DNA from: Paramarasmius palmivorus
Lineage: Eukaryota; Basidiomycota; Agaricomycetes; Agaricales; Marasmiaceae
Reading direction: 5' to 3'
NCBI GenBank assembly: GCA_037176845.1
Contig: JAYKXP010000135.1
Location: 1-64,000 of the forward strand
Length of the DNA stretch: 64,000 bases
Shown: positions 35,881-47,736 of the stretch, piece by piece
Numbering within the stretch: the stretch's first letter is position 1
How the letters are laid out: the number at the start of each line of letters is the position of its first letter
Position numbers and translations under genes: made by a program
Notes under the pieces: model-generated
The model's input: the letters and a program-made list of their open reading frames with translations, nothing else
What the model was told of the DNA's origin: nothing
Databases searched by the model: none

Positions 35881-37900
35881 AACTTTGAGGAGACATCAGG
35901 ATATATTCACGGGCAATGTTACAGGTAAAAATGGTCAACGAGAGAATCCCCTGTGAGGAACGTCTGTGAAAGACATCTCAGAGCTGTGGTTTAATCACCG
36001 AATCATACATCTTCGCTCGATCCACATCGGAGTCAAGGCGGAAATTAAAAGGAATTCGCATAAACCTCGTGTCAGGTGTTCTGATGTGCATGGCAAACGC
36101 GAGGTGATACTTACTTACGGCGGACAGGTAAGAGAAGAATTCGATCGATGTACCTGAGGCCGTTGAAACTTGAGAATCGGTGATTCGTCAAATTATCTCG
36201 ATGCAGCGGGACACGTACCTCAATAACTATTTCCAGGGAGACCCATGTCTTGATTGGCGGATAACGGGACTGGTGGTAAAAATCAACGTCCGTTGAGCCT
36301 GCGAGAAGGTGAGCCAGGACACTGGGTCCTCGCTGTACTGTATCGATACACGAGGTATTGTGTCACTGGTTTCTGGTCGGTTCCTGGGGATCTTCCATCG
36401 AGTCCAGAATTGAAGAATAACGCCCCTGCTTTATGTTTCAGTATCTAATTGTCGCACACAACGAGAAGGAACACTTACCTGGGACAATAGGTTGTTGAAA
36501 ATACGGAGACTTCTAAAGCGAACGGGGTCATTTAAAGTTGTGGCGCGAAGTACTTGGAATGCTAAGATAGTCGTTAGCGCATGCTCGTCGCTTAAAAATC
36601 CAAGAATACACTCACCGCTGCAACCATCCCAAAAGGTGTTCCCAAAGGAAAATACATTCGGCATACGATAGAGGCGCCAATTCCTAGCCTCATAGCGGAC
36701 TTGAGAGCACCTAGGAAGCACTTGTTGTCAGAGAAATCGCTCGTAAATTGAAATCGATATACCTTCTCCTCGAAGGTCAGGCTACGGAGCGGCTGGTCTT
36801 GGGTAATGCGATCCTCGATATGTAATGCTGCTTTTGCAGTCTGCCCGCTGCGTGCAGGATATCTATAACGTATCGAACCAAGGTATAGGTTGGAGGTAAG
36901 GGCGGCGAGAACTATATAGCCGGGGAGTGTTCGGGGGTATTGATTATGAGCGGTGAAGAATCTAGGGAGGTATTAGGGTATGTTTGGAGTAAGAAAACAA
37001 AGGTGAAATATGGATACCTTTTGGGTTGACACTTCTTGTGATTGATGAGCTAGAATCCATCGCTACCTGCGGGTTAGAAAGAGTTAGAAGGTAAGGGATA
37101 TGAGAGATGTAGGTATATGCTTACGAATTTAGCTTTTTCGAGTTCAGAGCCATTGTCTTCACGAATGAAGGGTTGGTAAGTGTGTTTCGAACCATAGACT
37201 CGGAACAATGAGCAACTTTAAATCGGAACTGAGAGCGCCGAACAGTGTGTTTTCTTGCCAATTGCAAGCTAGATGTTGTTGGATTGTGTGTTGTGTCTTT
37301 CCAGGTGACTTTATTAGAGTAGCGGGAGGAAGCAGTCACACTACATGTCGCGTGCGGGGTCAGGTATGGGTTCGCAAGGTCGATCTGTGGTGGATGTAAG
37401 CAGAGTTTCTGGGGACAAGGCCACAACAATGAATTAGAATATAACGCAAGATCATAGACAAGATATACGCACCATTGAAGCTTCAGGCTTTATTGAGAGT
37501 ATCCCAGGACCCATCCACTACCGCCGCCAACGTTGCGCTACGGCTACCACCTCTGCTATGAAACCTTTGTCGAATGCGCTAGGAATGGCAGAATTCCCCA
37601 GGTGAGTGGGCTTAAAAGCTCGGCGAGTTCAACGGCTAGGTCGTCCATGGGTGAATCAAAATAGCGATTCAAGAGATGTGGTGGATGTGGTATGATAATC
37701 GGATCTGTGACTGCGCATGGTTAGGTAGATGGGAGGATGCAAGCTAAATGACTTACGGACGAGCTTGAAAAGATACGAGGAGGATACAAAATCCAAGCGG
37801 AGCGATGGAGAAGGTTGTGGAAATAGAATGGGAAAGCCACGTGGTTTGGCAAGAAAGCTTCGTCTCGATAAGTGCTCGAGTTCGGATAACGGTGAACCAG
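35880..37900 (-). pseudogene. R3 repeat, copy 2: unidentified gene remnant
   Basis: Better-preserved partner of 22640-24620. On the minus strand an open exon about 36940-36765 reads ...GYIVLAALTSNLYLG...SLTFEEK to a GTATAT donor. It is followed by exons containing MPNVFSFGNTFWDGCS and AFQVLRATTLNDPVRFRSLR with GT-AG borders. This looks like former coding sequence of a hydrophobic protein. I could not connect a start, all exons and a stop, and I do not recognise the family. It may be an old tandemly duplicated gene whose copies have decayed. Confidence 0.45.
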
Positions 37901-40068
37901 TACCCAACGATTCCATTCCGCCTCATCTCCTTATCGAATGCGGTGATACGGCGGAACGAGACTCGAGGGGACCTCGGCACTGATTTTCCTATAAGCAGCT
38001 GTCAGAATATACCAATGTACGAGAGAAATCATGTCTACCATGTCATTACCTGCTCCAGGAACGGCAATGAGAGGATTCAGTGGGTTCCCTGGTGATGTAA
38101 CGTATCCAACATGTTGCCTCGAGGCAAGGAGAAGTTGGATTTCGGGGTCTGGGTGCCGCAAGGCTCTCGCGGAACAAGGACGTGTTGATGTATTGGGGGT
38201 ATCTGAAGTATACGGAACACGTTCGTGGAAAGACAAAGCCTAGAATCGTCGTTGATTTTCCACTCGCCGGAGGCTAGAGCCTAGAGAACGCAGTCACCTT
38301 CGATTTCCGAAAAGTTCAATACCCAAATACGTCCGAGATAGATGTAGCGTGCCTTTGCCAGCCTCACGCCAGGTACAAGAGAGAAATCTAAAGCCCGATT
38401 AGTCTCCATATAATCGATCCGAACACGAGGTTGACATGCCTTCTCGATGATCAGCGGAGCGATCGGTATCTGGAACCATAGCTGGGGTGCTCGTGAAACC
38501 GTTGAAGCGCAACGATGAATGTAAAGGGCTGCTATTTGGAATGGTGTCCGCTGGTCTTGAGACGTTGGGTAGGTGTCGAAATCGGAGGTAGGTCGAAGGT
38601 GCGAATTGTGAGGATGTTGGGGGGTGAACGTGTTTGGGTGGCATCAAATGGTCTGAAAATACCCTCACGCGGCGTGTGCTCGTGGGTACGTAAGAACCAG
38701 CTTGATATATCCCAATCTGAGGGAAAAAGATCAACCACAGGCGATGCAAGATGGAAATCGGTTACATACCAATGAGCCTCGATGTATAATGCATTCAGGT
38801 CTCCGTTCGTGTCAATGGTAGTGGGCCGAGTGTTTGGTGTGAGAATGAGGGGTTTTTACAAGAGCTTGTGGATTGTCCAAGAAAGTGTTAGTAGTCGAGA
38901 TCGAGGACGATTTGGAAGTGATTACTTACCACTCCGTTGGCACCGAGCTGAGTGGATTTTGCTTGTGTGATAAACTTCATCAAGGGCCATATTACGATGT
39001 CTTCTACAAGAGGAGTTAGGATACCAAAAGAAAAGAGAGACTGTGCATTTCTGGGCGTACAGAGAGATCTGAGCTAATTGTGCGGATCGTCGCGTGGGCG
39101 ATATTGTAGAGGCGGTGTTTTGGGGATAGTGAAAGAGGAACAGTTTGCTAGGTTCAGGATCGGTTATGCAATCGCAAAAGAGTAATATAGTACATACCTG
39201 GAGACAGGAAGACTACAGTAGGAGGAAGGAAAACGATGCGAATGGTGACGGTTCGATTCAAGGAGAAGCGGGAACACGTGATCGATTTGTGTGATAAATT
39301 TTCATAAACACGTCATTTTTCAGGTTCGATCCCAACCGTCGTTCAACTTCAATGTTCTTAACCTAGTTTGCCCAGCACTCATATCTCAAGGACTGAATAT
39401 TCAAAAAGACTAGCGTAACGCCAAACATACAACATCCTTCTAATGATCCTGAATGCACGGCGCAATATCCTCCGCATCAGGACCACTTCAAGTTGCCCTT
39501 GCGCAGAGCCCGTACGGTATCATGAAAAGACAGGGAGTGGAATAGGCGGAACTGGCGTTGTCTTACTGGGGTACAGCGTACGTTATCACTATTATGCTGG
39601 ATCCGGTGGACATTGACTGGCTTCGCTGTTCAATGTCGAACGCCGTGCTACAGACCACGCCATCCATCGTGCCAATGACAGGATTCTTTCACGACTGCGA
39701 TGCATCACCCCGAATTTCTCGCACCCACATCTCTACAGTACCTTTGACCTGCCTCAATCTCGTCCGGTGAATCACTTCCACTTGTATCCTTCTCAACCCC
39801 TAAAATTGACTGGTCGTAGACCCGGTGGGCTCCCCAAGGCACATTACAAAGCACGCAATTTCACTACTCAGAGAAAGGCATTACAAAACAACAATTGACA
39901 TAGTAGCGGTCCTTATGGGGGTCAAGAGCCCGCTCTGGCGAGCGCATCTTAGGGCAAGAGAGGAAAATGTCAATAGGCGAGCAAGACAGAATATATATAC
40001 GATGTGCGTAGACCGAAACAGTAAAACGAACTCCCCAAATCCATCGTCCTATTGGGGATGCTATAAAC
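37900..40068. other. Gene-poor stretch with weak minus-strand coding signal
   Basis: A minus-strand frame at 38532-38738 (around DLFPSDWDISSWFLRTHEHT) follows an AG acceptor and looks more protein-like than its surroundings, but no start or neighbouring exons could be joined. It may belong with R3 copy 2. From 39000 to 40068 I see nothing. Confidence 0.3.
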
Positions 40069-43000
40069 CTAGCTCGGTGATAGGCTTCCCCACGAAACAC
40101 CATGACCGTTCTGCGACTCCGCACTCCACAAGGTGAAGTGTTCCACTTTTAACTGCCCAGTAGATTCCGTCGCAGGTTTCTGCTCCACATACGTCGAAGA
40201 ATCTATACTCCATAAGGTGAAGTCCGCCTCTTTCAACGGCACGATGGATTTCGACGTAGGTTCTTGGGTCGCATGCGTCGACGAGCCTGCCGCAGAATTC
40301 CCGTTAACATTCTTCTTCGAAGGATTCGCATTCCAAAAGATAAAGTCCTTTTCTTTCAACGGCGCGATAAACATTATCCTAGGTTTTCGGTTCGCATCTG
40401 TCGACGAGCCTGTCGACTTCTCGCCACCATTCTCCTCCGAAGACTCCGCACTCCGCCAGGTAAAGTTTTCTTTCAACGGTAGGCTGGGCTTTTGATTCGC
40501 CTTCGTCAGGGAGTCCGTCGTAGAATTTTGGTCCCCACTCGGTGGAGGTTCCATCCTCGCCGAAATGAGTTCTAGTTGCTTCCCTCTACACCACACGATG
40601 TGTTCCATCGTGGATTGTTCGTCGCCATATAGTACAAAGCCAGGCTTTATCCAAATTCTTCCCTGACTAACAATTTTTATAGGGATTTTAGTCTCCGGCC
40701 CTAAGGACTCTACTGGGGGAATAGGATTCTGTTGGGGTGATAGTTAACAGGGAAATATTTGACGTTCAGGTCCGCTCACCGTTTCCAGCATTGCGAGGAT
40801 ATCTTCGTAAATGTGCGATCCTCCAGCCATCTCAGTGAGGACGTGCATGTAGATATTGTCAACCTGCCATTCCCGTTGGCCTTCGCCATTGGTTTCGGTG
40901 ACTTTCCCATCCCGCGCCGCGTCATGTAGCATAATATGGAAGAATTCTTCGACGCGGACATTATCTACGGATAGGGATTGAAGCCGAGAGGCACCAAGCC
41001 ATGCCTTCTGAATGAGTCCAGAATTGTCATGGTTTTGCTTCGCCTAAATGTTGTTAGAGCATAAGAACCCGGACATTGGGGAGCTTACCTTGGCAGCACA
41101 CTCAGTACCGAAGAGCTTTAGATGATTCCTCCCAGACAGGTCGATGTGGCAAGAACGTAGCCAGCATATCACATGTCCGAACAAGAATGTTTCCAACCTT
41201 TGCTGTAGGTCTTTGTAGGGCGATGAATTCCGGTGAAGCTTGAGACCCCACGTAGGCCCCTCTCTTGCAAATCGATACAGGTCAGACGGAAAACTATCTC
41301 CATCCATGAGTCCCTTGGCAGGGTCGAGGTGATGCATAGTGCATGAAATCATAGCCGCCGCTAAGATCATACTGTGTTTCTCCATATCGATGTACCAAAG
41401 GCCAGCCCGTTTTTCTGAGGACAAAAAATCGTCAAACGATTTATGGAGGAGTTGATATGATCCATCCTCGATGATAACCAAGCTCCGCAGCTTTTGGAAT
41501 ATGTCGGCTATACCTCCACCGTTCACAGGATCCACATATTCCATAAGGCAATGAAGCACTTGAAATGGGATTTTTTTCCCAAATGGCTGTGCAGAACAAG
41601 CCATGACGAAACCCAAAGCAATACAAATATCTTGCCGTATGTCATCGTCACCTTCGGCTACCAGAGACTCGAGTGCGGTGTTGTAAAGAACTTCGAGGGC
41701 ATGCATTGCATTCGTTGGTGGATCATTATCCGTGAATAACTTCAAACGTTTCCGTGGATTCTCTTCAATAAACCTGATGACAGTTGCAGCCCAGATAAAC
41801 AGACCGCTAGCGCGTTCCGCCAGGTACCCCAGGTGGGTGCATTTTTCAGCTTCCGTCAGGAAATTGAAGGCCGGACGTCGAAAGGATCTTTCTAGAAAGT
41901 AAAGGATGTCGCTTTTTGTCTCGGGGGAGTTGTGGTCAAGGGGGAAGGGATGAATATGTGCACAATCCTCCAAGTAACGCACAATATCTTCCTCGGGACG
42001 ACTGGCGAGGACAAAGCGCAAGAACGGAAGTGATTGGAATATGTTTCTTCTGAACAATTCCAAAAGCTGTTCTCGAAAATTGGTCTCGGTACGGTCCCTT
42101 CGCGAACATTCGTCGATCCCGTCGGCCAAAATTACAATCCGACCTTCTTTGGCAATTTCACTGCCCAGTCCACGCAGTGGATTGATCAGAAGCTTTGTGA
42201 CCTGTGTGTGTAGTTCGGTGTTCTGTGATATCTGAGGGCTCCGGTCCATCACTTCCGCGATTGGCTTTTCAAATCTCTCATCGAACCTTCCAAGTAGGTA
42301 CGCTAGATCCTTAACGAACGTTCCAGCATTGTTGTACAAGCTCCTGTCGAACCGGATAAAGGCAGCTAGGCGGCTGCGATAACCAAATGTTGATAAGACA
42401 TTGTGTAGAGTGCCAATCAACGAGCTTTTGCCGCAACCAGCGATCCCGGAAATCCAAAGAACGGATTGCTTGTCGTAGAAACACCAATCCAGTATCTTTG
42501 AAAGGGACGAACGACGGGTTCCCAAGAGGCAATGAGACTTTGGTCCCAACAGTTGTGAGAAAGATTGGTGAGGTCGTAGTTTCTGCTCCCGCGCTGAGGA
42601 CGTACGCCGTCAGTCCTATTTCGAGTGTGAAAAATGTGATGGGAGATTCACCAATGGATGCAACGACTTTTTGCATGCTCAAGAGGGTCACTGTCGTAAC
42701 CTCAACCTGGTTACTGACAAATCGTCTTTGAAGCCCCTCAAAAGCGCGGTTAAAATCTGCAATTTTTGAAGATGTGTCCCAGAAATCCATGACCTGGGCT
42801 GACCGAAAAGTTAGAACGTGGAAGGTCCAACTCATATGCGACAAAAATACGCACAGAGACGGCCTTTGATCGCGTAATTCGAGAGGAACACGTAACATTC
42901 CTCTGACTGCCAGACTATTTCATCGAAGAGTTCCGAAAAGTCACCCCCTTCGTTTAAAGCATCCTTTTCAACGGCGATTTTATATGTGGCTAACATAACG

Positions 43001-44457
43001 TCGTACAGCGCAACAATCTCTTTGTTTTGCTTGTGCCTTGCAGTGATTATCTATATTGCTATCAATGTCGAATCTGTGTCAAAAAAGTAGAAGCAACTCA
43101 CCTGATATATACCAGACACAACGATCGAGGCAGCGCGAGCAATCTCATGCACCTAGTATACCTCAGATTCGTGACTGATTACCAACTGATTACTCTTTGG
43201 AACAACCTTACCTCCGAAAGATCGTTTAATACTGCAATGATGTTGTCCGTGGTCTGATAAATGAGCTCATGTTTTTCTGTCTTTCTCTTGAGCTTCTCCA
43301 TCTCCAGGTCAACATCGCCTTTTGCAACGGGTTGTTTGGAAACATCGTCGATAATGCGAGGATTACGGTCTTCTATCTGTGATGCAGTCTGAGGAGCTGC
43401 GAAGGTCGAGGTATCATCGAGTGCTCTGTTGACCTTATCGGGGAATTGTTGTGGCTCTGCTTGTATTCCGAGCCTATCTAGCACTGGCAGAGCATCGTTA
43501 CCATCCACGATGAGGCCTCTGGGATCATCGCCGGTGTCTGCAGTGTGGGTGGCGAGGGGTATGGCACTCAAGGATGACATCGGGCCCGGGGAACTTGCAA
43601 GATCATTGAGTCTCGCGCTTACCCCGTCGACGGACCGATCTATTCGCTGATGGGGTTTTGTTTGTATCTCTACAATCTCGGATTCAGCGCTGGGTCGAGC
43701 GTCGTTTTCCTTTGTAGCGCGCTCTTGGGAATTACTATCGAGAGTCCGAGGGCTATGGTCTGAATTTGCTCTGGCTAAGGGTATAACGGTTGATGCCGAG
43801 CTACCTGGTGCCAATCCTGAGTGTTCCGTACTTATCGACAACTTGAAGCGGTAATCGGTGTACTTTTCCCTATGGATCACCATTTCCCTTTGAAGTTCTT
43901 CCGCGTCGTTTTCATTAGGCAAAGCATACAAGGTCAGAGATTACGACACACCAGCATTGCGGTTAACAGCAAAATCATCAAGTGGAATCCCAACACTGGC
44001 CAAAAGCGTGTTGATCCAGAATCGATGGTGACGATAAACCCGGAGAGATATCTCCGAGTTTGATTTCATTTGCCTGAAGGTAAAGATGTGTGAGTTTGAA
44101 TAGTCGGTTCTCTAATATCTTATCATGGGGAGAAACATACATGGGTAAACCTATCAGACATCCATTACTCCCAATATTTTCCGTGTCGGTGCGGTATTTC
44201 TTTCTGATAGCTTCGTTCGGAACCCGAATGCTTATGACAAGCTTCTTTCTCCTAGATGCTGGCAATCCCACAATTTTGAGATCTTAAAGGTATCAGCTAA
44301 ATATGAGGCAGAGGAAAGCGTAGCACTCGCCTTTGATTGTGAACTCAAGCAACTCGGCATCTCTGTCCATACTACTAGCGGTAAGAACTCGTGAAAAAAT
44401 ACAATGAAGAAAGTCGTACCTTTTAGTGACTTGGTTCCGTTCTACAGTGAGCGACAT
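40069..44457 (-). CDS. C2-NACHT NLR-like protein with C-terminal PLKE-x2-F-x2-W repeats (1277 aa)
   Basis: Eleven exons (44457-44420, 44374-44331, 44282-44141, 44073-43952, 43897-43212, 43152-43102, 43029-42855, 42798-42652, 42593-41089, 41043-40780, 40728-40069) join in phase throughout. Residues about 13-115 form a C2-like beta domain (LLEFTIKDLKIVGL, KKLVISIRV, SEISLRVY, LASVGIPLDDF), probably for membrane or lipid contact. A Ser/Pro-rich linker follows, then a helical region (about 345-510). The NACHT has Walker A GIAGCGKSSL near 516, Walker B VILADGIDEC near 620 and an LASRPEED sensor-like motif. A winged-helix-like and helical region follows. The last 130 residues carry four degenerate repeats around PLKE-x-x-F-x-x-W. 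Intron 2 would be GC-AG (CAAAG|GCGAGT). The expected role is an intracellular receptor or death-signalling ATPase, inferred from the family. Confidence 0.85.
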
Positions 44458-45448
44458 CGTAGGTAGCGGTGAAAGGACTAAGGAAAGAAAGGTTTTGTGA
44501 TCCATCGTAGTCTATTTCTTTTCTGTGTGATTTCCAGAACATGCCTTCACCATACATCGAGCAGCAGGACTCCACATGTTGCCAGCCGTTAAGGCTTCCA
44601 TCCAACTCGTGGCCTACGCACCGTGGATGATCAATATAGCATAGGAGCCATACCAGCCTCTAATGACTTGTTCGGTGTACAGAAGTAGATCACAATTACC
44701 ACCTAACATGGCTGCGACGGGTGAAACTTGATCGATATGAAAAGAAGATATGTAATTAACCTGCGATGGACATGCGACACGTGGAGTCACCCAACACAAT
44801 ATTATGCAATGTGTTCAGTTCTTGGTTCAATCATTGCTGCCTCCGTATATTTTAGTTTCTCACTCTGTTGCCTGTCTCACTAGACCGCAAGGCCTTACGT
44901 ACGCCCGCGAAGTCTAGTTTAGCTCTACCCACATAGCTCAACGGGAACAATACCACTCACTATTGAGGATCAAAAGTGGAGGTAACTACCCCTTCTCAAT
45001 ATGAAGTAGGGATGCCAACGGGTCGGGCGGGTCGGGTACGGGTCCAAACAGGACCCCTGATAATTGGGCCAAATGATGGATCCAAGTTCGGCATAAAATG
45101 GGCCCAAATTTTGGGAATGATGGATCCAGGTTCGGCATAAACACCCGCCGAAGGCGGGAGCCCGGAGGGTAGGTTCGGCGAAAATGTACTACTACCGCGC
45201 CCACGATGAGGTACTTGAGAACTCCATAAAATCCAATAGGATTGTACAGTAGACTGCAGTCCCTGTGCCAATCTCATGTAGAACAGTACAACTTTCCCAT
45301 TTCCCAAATGTTTTTTGGTTGCATACATAGGAGTAGATAATGATAGGCTAAACCATAATTGCAAAAAAATAATCCCGACCCTTGCCGCTCCCCGACTGTC
45401 GTTGCTGCCCTCAACATCGAACACTGCTCATACCTGATCTCTGCTCCA
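44458..45448. other. Intergenic region between C2-NACHT and Ulp1-like genes
   Basis: Divergent promoter region of two genes. At 45007-45060 it holds TAGGGATGCCAACGGGTCGG followed by GCGGGTCGGGTACGGG, a sequence style seen at the ends of hAT-type transposons in many eukaryotes. I found no matching opposite end, so it may be a relic. Further in, GCACAAACACCC-type and GGCATAAA blocks (GTTCGGCATAAA at 45087 and 45131) form a short direct repeat. No gene. Confidence 0.4.
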
Positions 45449-47699
45449 ATGTCTGAGCCTCACGACATTGAGGAAGAAGAGCACATAGTCTTCAACCCCA
45501 GCAATTGGATCAAACGCGGAAAGACATACGATCCACGCGTGCTCCCCCTGCACGTCGTCAATGCTGCCCTCGCGCTCCTAGAGCCGCCTCGAGAAGCTGT
45601 CGAAAAACTTCCATCCAATCTTCTCCCAATCATCGACTTCATCAAATTACGGCTACCCATCCAATCACATTCTCTTAATACGTACAAGCCAGAAGCATGG
45701 TTCACCAATGTGGTACCAACCGTGTCAAAAGAGGATGCGGTTGAGCTCGTATGGAAGCGACCCATCCCTTCTGTCGAGACATTGGAGATGCTGGAAAAAA
45801 ACTTTGGTCAGATGTGGTTTGATGGTGTAAAAGGCATCGTTGACCCACGTTACCATGACGGGAACGAAGCACTTCCATTCTGGGTATTGACGCTTTGGAA
45901 AAGTGTCAGCGAGATGTTATTGCGGCAGGATGAATGGAAAGAGGCCTACGAGACACTGAGCACAGTGGTGCAGGATCCTTTGGTGTCCGAACACTTCCCT
46001 ACAATCATCAGTATCCTCGGCCGTCGAAGCTGGAATAGGAATGTCGAAATCGGCCGCTTCACGTTTGAAGGGTACAAATTCAACAAGCTCCTTCGACCAC
46101 GAATGCTATGTGATGATATCACACAGTGCATGAATCAAGCCCTCCAAACTCGCCTTGACCGTGACCGCGCTCGAAAGAACACCCATTACATCGCTGCCTC
46201 ACGGTTTGCGACTGTTCCCCAGACGGCGGCAAAGAAGAAGTTTGTGGCCACAGACCTGCCTCAGTCCCTCGAAGACCTCGAGAAACGTGTCATGGATAAT
46301 CCGGGTCTCAAAGTGTGGTTCCCTACTTTGCTGAACAAACATGAGGTGGCAATCTGTATTGATTTTGAAGCACATACAATTGCATATGGTGAGAACCAAT
46401 TTCACATTTTACAGTGACATTAAGCTTACCTGCTTCTTCTATTTGTAGGGGATTCACTTCCTGATATGCCCGAGCCACTTGTTGTCGTCAAGAACGTTCA
46501 AGTGGGTGTCGTCTCAGTATAAGACTCCGTTTGAGTACCTCGGCAATACATTAGCCCACGGCACACAAGAGGATTTCGTCTCATGCATACCTGCTGCTAT
46601 GAACACCATTGCCCATGGTGTTTTTGGGGATCCTCTCTGGGCCCCAAACACGCGATATCTCGACCGAATCCGGTGGTTCCTTGCTCTCGTACCTAATCCG
46701 GACAATGTAAGCGTCATCAACACTTATGAGCAGACAAAAGTATCTGACATGTCGATTAGACCTCAAGCGATGTGCCGAAGTCGTCCCTACCGTCCAAAGA
46801 GTCACACTTCCGAATAGCTATTGACAGTCTGTTGAATCCGGCTGAAGAAACGGCATGGAAGGACATTATTGATGCGGGATATGACGAGCTAGCATCGGAA
46901 ATTGAAGGACTGGATGCTAAAGGAGAACAAGATGCTGTCAGCGACGTGGTAGCGTTGAAGGCTGATGTCGACGTATGCTTCCCCTTTGAAACAGCCAGAC
47001 CCTCATCCTAACATTCCTTCTCATTCTCCGTCGAAGTCTCCGGTCAAACGCCTGAAGGAAGGCGTACAAGCTGCTTGGAAGAGTACATTCAGTAAACCAG
47101 CGAAGGCCGAGACATCCAAGAAACGCACCGCGAAGAGTTCGGATGGTGGCAAGTCGAAAAAAGCAAAGGTTGATACCCAGTCACACGAGGAGCCTGCTTC
47201 CGGGCCTTCAGGTATTAGCAAGGCAGCGAAGTCGGAGAGATTGGCGCGAGAGAGGGCTGACAAGGGGATTTTCGACCCGAAGAAGAGAGAGAAGTGGAAG
47301 ACGAGAATCAAAGACATAGATCCTCGTGCAGAGTTCTTCGAAGATGATCTACGAGCAGTTCGGTGCTCACACTGCACCAGGCAGATTCGTACTCGCACAG
47401 GAACAGATACTCGCGAATTCCGGAACCATTGGGAGAGGTGTCATGAGGGCAGTTACGACAAGATGAAGACGAGAGTGGCGACGGCGAACACGAGTACGCT
47501 GACGTCGGAGTTTTGGCGGACGAAATGGAATCAAAGACAAGAGCATCAGTGGAAGAATGACCACCAGTTCCTTCGCATTTTCTCTTCAAAATGTGAACAT
47601 TATGCACGGCCTGTTCCCTCTCATACCACCCGTCAGTATGACTACTTGCCATGCTACGAGTGTATGGATCCACCTGTGGTTCCCAGTCCGACCGGCTAG
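45449..47699 (+). pseudogene. Ulp1-like (C48) cysteine protease gene with zinc-finger-like tail, frameshifted
   Basis: Probable SUMO-protease-like enzyme of the kind found as cargo in eukaryotic DNA transposons. Exon 1 (45449-46388) encodes 313 residues ending in the protease core: H297, then IDFEAHTIAYG. The intron 46389-46448 leads to DSLPDMPEP, which supplies the catalytic Asp. Near 46500 the frame must slip by one base (CAAG|TGGG) to continue into KWVSSQYKTPFEYLG, TQEDFVSC (oxyanion Gln and catalytic Cys) and HGVFGDPLW. Two further introns (46707-46759, 46949-46994) restore open frame to 47699. That last part is Lys/Ser-rich and then has CSHC...HWERCH, a BED-like zinc-binding pattern. The catalytic residues survive, but the slip makes this copy a likely pseudogene unless the sequence has an error there. 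Confidence 0.65.
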
Positions 47700-47736
47700 T
47701 TAGTGGGCGGATACACCGGGTATCCGCCAACTAACT
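47698..47736. other. Near-perfect hairpin overlapping the stop codon of the Ulp1-like gene
   Basis: Left arm 47698-47714 (AGTTAGTGGGCGGATAC) and right arm 47720-47736 are inverted copies with one mismatch and a 5-base loop. It could be a transposon end, since GGCGGATAC...GTATCCGCC motifs are typical of hAT subterminal regions, or a transcript-end structure. Confidence 0.6.

Noticed and set aside
46965..47020. A 22-base intron joining the last two Ulp1-gene exons
   Set aside because: Too short to splice. A donor 24 bases upstream (46949) gives a normal 46-base intron in the same frame.
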